In this document: positions 6,254 to 9,291 of the stretch, piece by piece
Layout of the letters: every line of letters begins with the position of its first letter
Numbering within the stretch: position 1 is the first letter of the stretch
NCBI GenBank assembly: GCA_002329525.1
Contig: DCTI01000125.1
Span: 5,056 to 14,346 of the forward strand
Origin: Negativicutes bacterium UBA1444
GTDB taxonomy: Bacteria > Bacillota > Negativicutes > UBA1444
Direction of reading: 5' to 3'
DNA length: 9,291 nt
Program-made: the position numbers and the translations under genes
Notes under the pieces: generated by a model
What the model was told of the DNA's origin: nothing
What the model saw: only the letters and a program-made list of their open reading frames with translations
The model's database searches: none

Positions 6254-7003
6254 ATGAACCTGATCCTGTTGAAAAGTGGCAAAGAAAACGCCGGTGCCAA
6301 CCGAACCGTCCAATATTGCCGCAACCTGGTGCAATGGATTGTCCTGGCATTGTTGGTCGCCGGATTATACACCCAGGTCATCCGGGCCCATACCTTGGTG
6401 GTCCTCGTTCTGGCCCTACTCGCCGGCAACTTCTTCTGCGGCTGGCTCTGCCCTTATGGTACCGTGCAGGAACTCTGCGGCAAAATTGGCTCGCTGTTCC
6501 TGAAACGCAAACTGAAAATGCCGCCATCGCTGCAACGCTATCTGCAATTTTCGCGCTATGCGCTGATGTTGATCCTGCTGGCGCTGGGCGCGCAGGCGGC
6601 CGCAGTTGCGGCGCCCATCAACGCCTATCGGTCCTTCATGTCGCTCGCCGGCGGCAAAACCCTCGAAATGACGGCATTCACCATCATGGCCAGTTTTTTG
6701 GTCATCGGCCTGTTCTTTGAACGACCCTTCTGCAACTACGTCTGCTCGGAGGGAATCAGATTCGGCATTGCCAGCCTGACCCGCCTGTTCACCATCAAGC
6801 GGAACGCCGCCGCCTGCGTGAATTGCCAGCGCTGCAGCCAAGCCTGTCCGATGAACATCCAGGTATCCGCCGGCAAATCCGTGCGCAATGCCCAGTGCAT
6901 CAACTGTTTCCGCTGCGTTGCCGCCTGCCCGGTCCAGGGAACCCTTTCCTACGGGCTAGTCAACTTTCCGCGCAAAAAGGATTCGCCGCTCCCGCCCGCC
7001 TGA
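6254..7003 (+). CDS. NapH/MauN-type polytopic membrane protein with two 4Fe-4S motifs
   Basis: This 249-residue protein is predicted to carry electrons at the cytoplasmic membrane through two 4Fe-4S clusters. Four hydrophobic segments are visible, for example WIVLALLVAGLY, LVVLVLALLAG, YALMLILLALG and IMASFLVIGLFF. Helices 2 and 4 end in CxxxC motifs, C62/C66 (FFCGWLCPYG) and C160/C164 (FCNYVCSEG), which mark the NapH/NosR/RdxA/MauN family. The C-terminal soluble tail has two classical ferredoxin motifs: C188-C191-C194-C198 (CVNCQRCSQACP) and C215-C218-C221-C225 (CINCFRCVAACP). NapH relatives pass quinol electrons to periplasmic reductases, but no napA, napG, napC or similar partner is in the window, so this is an orphan whose partner must be elsewhere. 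The ATG at 6254 has a modest GGAG at 6240-6243. The leader holds an extended -10 candidate and a long hairpin. It is probably not an annotated napH; a generic 4Fe-4S membrane protein is the safest name. Confidence 0.87.
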   Translation: MNLILLKSGKENAGANRTVQYCRNLVQWIVLALLVAGLYTQVIRAHTLVVLVLALLAGNFFCGWLCPYGTVQELCGKIGSLFLKRKLKMPPSLQRYLQFSRYALMLILLALGAQAAAVAAPINAYRSFMSLAGGKTLEMTAFTIMASFLVIGLFFERPFCNYVCSEGIRFGIASLTRLFTIKRNAAACVNCQRCSQACPMNIQVSAGKSVRNAQCINCFRCVAACPVQGTLSYGLVNFPRKKDSPLPPA

Positions 7004-7179
7004 GTGTGGGATAGGCGAACTGGGTTACCTCCCCGGACCCTCTCACCTTCGGCAGGCATTTTCCTGAGTAATTCGCTTCCCCGCAAAATATTCCTTCCAT
7101 CATACATATCCAGAAAGATAAAGGTTCTCCCGCAGAGTCGCCGGGCAGGATTCCGCGCCGGGATATCGAACATTTTATC

Positions 7180-7186
7180 AAGGAAG
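7180..7186 (+). promoter_or_regulatory. Ribosome site of the small exported protein
   Basis: AAGGAAG precedes a cluster of possible starts: GTG 7186, ATG 7189, ATG 7192 and ATG 7195. Spacing from the AGGA core (7181-7184) is 7 bases to 7192 and 10 to 7195. GTG 7186 and ATG 7189 are too close, so 7192 or 7195 is the likely start. The rest of the gap 7004-7180 shows no gene and no hairpin that I trust. Confidence 0.65.
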
Positions 7187-7191
7187 TGATG

Positions 7192-7608
7192 ATGATGAAG
7201 GTCTCGTTGGGAACCTTGGTACTGATCGCCGTATGTTGGACTCCGCATATCAGCCATGCAGCCGGGCCGGATTCCGTGCTGGAAAAATGCACGGAGATGC
7301 GGCGGCGGCTGGAAAAAGGGATGGGATTTCGCGAGTATTTCCGGGAATTTCAACAGCTATATATGGATTACAAACTGGCAAACACGGATAAATACCGGGA
7401 ATGGATCCAACTCTACATGGATTTGCGGGACCAGTGGTATGCGGCTATTCTCAGTAATAAACCGCGCTTCAATTACTATGACTACTTTATCTTTAAATCG
7501 CAATACCAAAAGATGACGAACAGTTCTTACTGGAACAAAATCAATATCAGGAATACCATTTGTGAAGTCATCGCCAAATCGATCCAACTCGAAAAAGGCT
7601 TGCAATAG
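7192..7608 (+). CDS. Small exported protein of unknown function
   Basis: I do not recognise this 138-residue protein. It has a clear signal peptide: MMK, a hydrophobic stretch SLGTLVLIAV, and a likely signal peptidase I site after SHA (A23). C15 follows IAV, which is a poor lipobox, so a lipoprotein is unlikely. The mature part is about 115 residues, mostly helical by appearance, rich in Tyr, Phe and Trp (FREYFREFQQLYMDYK, NYYDYFIF) and in charged residues. It has two cysteines, C33 near the mature N-terminus and C124 near the C-terminus, that could form a disulfide outside the membrane. No known enzymatic motif is seen. Base composition is lower in GC than in its neighbours, especially from 7480 to 7570, which could reflect horizontal acquisition or simply its amino-acid content. 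It lies 188 bases after the NapH-like gene and 66 before the thioesterase gene. It is a real gene by its ribosome site, signal peptide and intact frame. Confidence 0.7.
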   Translation: MMKVSLGTLVLIAVCWTPHISHAAGPDSVLEKCTEMRRRLEKGMGFREYFREFQQLYMDYKLANTDKYREWIQLYMDLRDQWYAAILSNKPRFNYYDYFIFKSQYQKMTNSSYWNKINIRNTICEVIAKSIQLEKGLQ

Positions 7609-7662
7609 CTTTTTCAGTGTCCCCAAGGTTGCCGGGCACATTCGCAAAAGGACAACCAAGAT

Positions 7663-7668
7663 GGAGGA
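7663..7668 (+). promoter_or_regulatory. Ribosome binding site of the thioesterase gene
   Basis: GGAGGA lies 6 bases before the ATG at 7675, a near-ideal site that sets the start. No transcription terminator is seen in the 66-base gap from the preceding gene, so the two could share a transcript. Confidence 0.8.
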
Positions 7669-7674
7669 AATCAC

Positions 7675-8073
7675 ATGACCGAAAGCTTGCCCGTCGGTGC
7701 GACGGGGGAGAAAACAGAACGAGTCACCCATGAAAACACCGCGATCAAACATGGCAGCGGCAGCCTGCCGGTATACGCCACTCCCGCCATGGTCGCCCTG
7801 ATGGAAGGCGCCTGCGTGAATGCGGTGGCCCCGCATTTGGCGGAAGGAACGAGCACTGTCGGCATCGACCTGAAAATCAAACATACGGCGGCAACGCCTG
7901 TAGGCCTGACGGTTCGCGCCGTCGGCGAGCTGGTGGAGATCGACGGCAAGCGGCTGCTGTTCACAGTCAAAGCTTTCGACGATAAAGAGCAGATCGGCAG
8001 CGGCACCCATGAACGCTTTATCATCGCCGCCGAAAAGTTCCTCCAGAAGGCGGAAGCCAAAAAAGCCGACTGA
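7675..8073 (+). CDS. FlK-like hotdog-fold acyl-CoA thioesterase
   Basis: This 132-residue protein fits the thioesterase family typified by FlK, the fluoroacetyl-CoA thioesterase of Streptomyces cattleya, at about that family's usual length. FlK uses Thr42, Glu50 and His76 with Gly69. Here T36 (YATPAM), E44 (LMEGAC), G63 (TVGIDL) and H70 (IKHTAATPVG) occur with exactly the same spacing, so hydrolysis of a small acyl-CoA is very likely. The rest follows the hotdog pattern: a long central helix (about 37-52), then strands such as STVGIDLKIKH, LTVRAVGELVEIDGKRLLFTVKAFD and HERFIIAAEKF. FlK's fluorine-recognising lid phenylalanines would fall near residues 27 and 30 in an ungapped comparison, where this protein has G27 and S30. 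Fluoroacetyl-CoA specificity is therefore not supported, and a general short-chain or housekeeping role is more likely. No acyl-CoA metabolism gene is next to it. A strong terminator ends the unit at 8112-8151. Confidence 0.85.
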   Translation: MTESLPVGATGEKTERVTHENTAIKHGSGSLPVYATPAMVALMEGACVNAVAPHLAEGTSTVGIDLKIKHTAATPVGLTVRAVGELVEIDGKRLLFTVKAFDDKEQIGSGTHERFIIAAEKFLQKAEAKKAD

Positions 8074-8111
8074 AACCAGATAAAGTCCCGGAAAAAAACC
8101 ATACTGCGCAT

Positions 8112-8151
8112 AATCAAGCCTTCCGGCCAAAAAGCTGGAAGGCTTGATTTT
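8112..8151 (+). terminator. Intrinsic terminator after the thioesterase gene
   Basis: The arms 8112-8127 and 8134-8149 form a 16-bp stem (one G-T wobble) with loop CAAAAA, and the T-run at 8148-8151 follows on the + strand. It sits 39 bases after the thioesterase stop. The converging VWA gene ends at 8212, so the same stem may also stop leftward transcription, although the T-run on that side is poor. Confidence 0.85.
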
Positions 8152-8211
8152 CACAGGTAGTGTCAATCCGATGGATGCAGGCTTCAGTATCCGATCAGCG
8201 GCAGAGATATC

Positions 8212-9291
8212 TTATAAATTTCTCAATTCGTTTTGTATCAAAGTTCCCACCGTATCAGCAAATCTTTCCACTGATTTTATGCGGGCAAAATTATGTTTAT
8301 ATATCTTTTTTGCTGCGGGAATATCTGCATCCAATCCGGTAAAAATGCAAAAGATGGAAATCCCTCTTCGAAGGCCCTCCCGCACCTCCCGGGCCGTATC
8401 ATTTATAGCTGGAGCTTCTGAGTAGTCATGCGGGCCGAGAGACCATTTATCGGTATAGATAGGCTGTTGTACATCATTAGGTTTTGCATCGGACAGAACA
8501 ATAAGAATCTTCTTTTCGTATGGCGACTTTGCCATCATATGCAGTGCCGTACGAATCGCCAGGCCATCCCTATTGCAACCGATGGCATTGTAGTTAAAAA
8601 TGTTGTCGTTTCCATTTATTTCGCCGTAATCCCGGAAAAGATTGATAATCAAATAGTTTTCCCTGTCGAAGAATGAATAGACTTTTACGGGAATCATACA
8701 TCGTGTGAGGCTTTCAGCTATCAAATATCCTTCCTCGGCGATAGTTTCCTGGCGAACCGCCTGAGAAGCGGAGGCGTCAAGCATTATATCCACAGATATT
8801 TTTCCCAGATCATCCTGAAAATCTTTGATAAAAACCTTATTGTCGTCAACGTATCTGCTTCTCCAGACTTTTCCCACAACCAGCTTTCCGGTAACCGATC
8901 TGTTTGCGGATGATTCAAGATTGACCAGTATGGTGTTCATAATCCTGCTTGTAAGTTTCGAAATACTATGATGATTTCTGGCAAAATTTTCTTTATAATG
9001 TCTTATATTTTTTTCTTTTTGTATTAAAGCGGCTTTCCCCTGACCAGCGGCCTTTTGATTGAGCTCAAATTCGCCGCGGGTAAAATGAAGATGGCAGTTT
9101 TTATGGTTTCCGGCACACAAGATCTTTTCCAAAGCCTGGGTCTGCATTTCCGAAAGAATCGAAAGCCCAAAATTTCTCTGCATGGATTCCCTTTGTTTTT
9201 TTTCCAACTGCTCTGTCATATGATTCCAAAACGAGGCTATTTTATCCGGCACTTTTAACTCTTCCGCAAAACTGATTGACGCATCAGATCC
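8212..9291 (-). CDS. VWA-domain protein of the NorD/CobT type, 5' end outside the window
   Basis: The frame is open to the right edge (at least 359 residues), so the GTG at 9252 need not be the start. The C-terminal 200 residues form a von Willebrand factor A domain with a metal-ion site. DASAS (D-x-S-x-S, codons at about 8764-8778) follows ISVDIML, then comes NRDGLAIRTA, then VLSDAKPND with its aspartate at 8488-8490. The pairing of RDGLAIR with LSDxxPND is characteristic of NorD and CobT-like proteins, which work with a MoxR/NorQ/CobS-type AAA ATPase to insert metals or activate cofactor enzymes. Such an ATPase would be expected upstream, outside this window. Nearer the N-terminus, a CAGNHKNCHLHFTRGEF segment has closely spaced Cys and His residues that could bind metal. 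The gene is strikingly AT-rich beside its neighbours (sample lines of 60 bases at about 28-37% GC against 77% in the TPP enzyme), suggesting recent transfer. nor function is not shown. Confidence 0.8.
   Translation of the reverse strand, partial: GSDASISFAEELKVPDKIASFWNHMTEQLEKKQRESMQRNFGLSILSEMQTQALEKILCAGNHKNCHLHFTRGEFELNQKAAGQGKAALIQKEKNIRHYKENFARNHHSISKLTSRIMNTILVNLESSANRSVTGKLVVGKVWRSRYVDDNKVFIKDFQDDLGKISVDIMLDASASQAVRQETIAEEGYLIAESLTRCMIPVKVYSFFDRENYLIINLFRDYGEINGNDNIFNYNAIGCNRDGLAIRTALHMMAKSPYEKKILIVLSDAKPNDVQQPIYTDKWSLGPHDYSEAPAINDTAREVREGLRRGISIFCIFTGLDADIPAAKKIYKHNFARIKSVERFADTVGTLIQNELRNL

Noticed and set aside
7357..8166. Minus-strand frame of 269 codons spanning the thioesterase and exported-protein genes
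   Set aside because: Both plus-strand genes have strong ribosome sites and recognisable sequence features; this frame crosses the terminator stem and shows no domain.
8167..8195. Repeated ATCCGAT near the end of the VWA gene
   Set aside because: Two 7-base copies about 22 bases apart are within chance expectation and show no further structure.
1..9291. CRISPR array, insertion sequence, tRNA or rRNA
   Set aside because: Reading both strands I saw no regularly spaced repeats, transposase frame, terminal inverted repeats or cloverleaf.

Overview
This window looks like ordinary chromosome from a GC-rich bacterium. Most of it has the strong codon bias of a genome near 60% GC, and Shine-Dalgarno sites are clear (for example AAGGAG, GGGGAGG and GGAGGA). 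The gene mix suggests an anaerobe or facultative anaerobe: a membrane 4Fe-4S protein of the NapH type, a DUF3795 cysteine-rich protein, an FlK-type thioesterase and a NorD/CobT-type VWA protein. A Negativicutes or other Firmicutes-like host would fit, but this is inference; there is no rRNA or other phylogenetic marker here.

Layout. (1) Positions 1-2798, + strand: the end of an MFS transporter gene that begins before the window, then 33 bases later a thiamine-diphosphate enzyme of the acetolactate synthase superfamily. They are probably one operon. (2) Positions 2847-4190, - strand and convergent with the first pair: a membrane ferric-reductase-like flavocytochrome with four haem-ligand histidines followed by an FAD/NAD(P)H reductase module. 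Its best start is a TTG at 4190, not the most upstream in-frame GTG at 4289. (3) Positions 4191-4440: a divergent control region. (4) Positions 4441-6098, + strand: an exported metal-dependent amidohydrolase of the prolidase/imidazolonepropionase type, followed by a DUF3795 cysteine-rich protein. (5) Positions 6099-7003: an extended -10 promoter candidate, a long perfect-looking hairpin, and a polytopic membrane protein with two ferredoxin-type 4Fe-4S motifs. (6) Positions 7192-8151: a small exported protein of unknown function, an FlK-like hotdog thioesterase, and a strong intrinsic terminator. (7) Positions 8212-9291, - strand: a VWA-domain protein of the NorD/CobT type that continues past the right edge and is far more AT-rich than the rest.

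How the genes may work together. Only the MFS/TPP-enzyme pair and perhaps amidohydrolase/DUF3795 are close enough to suggest co-transcription. Two separate genes (the flavocytochrome and the NapH-like protein) point to membrane electron transfer, but nothing in the sequence links them directly. No mobile element, CRISPR array, tRNA or rRNA was seen. I found no convincing new multi-gene system. The features most worth a second look are the hairpin in front of the NapH-like gene, the unidentified exported protein, and the AT-rich VWA gene.
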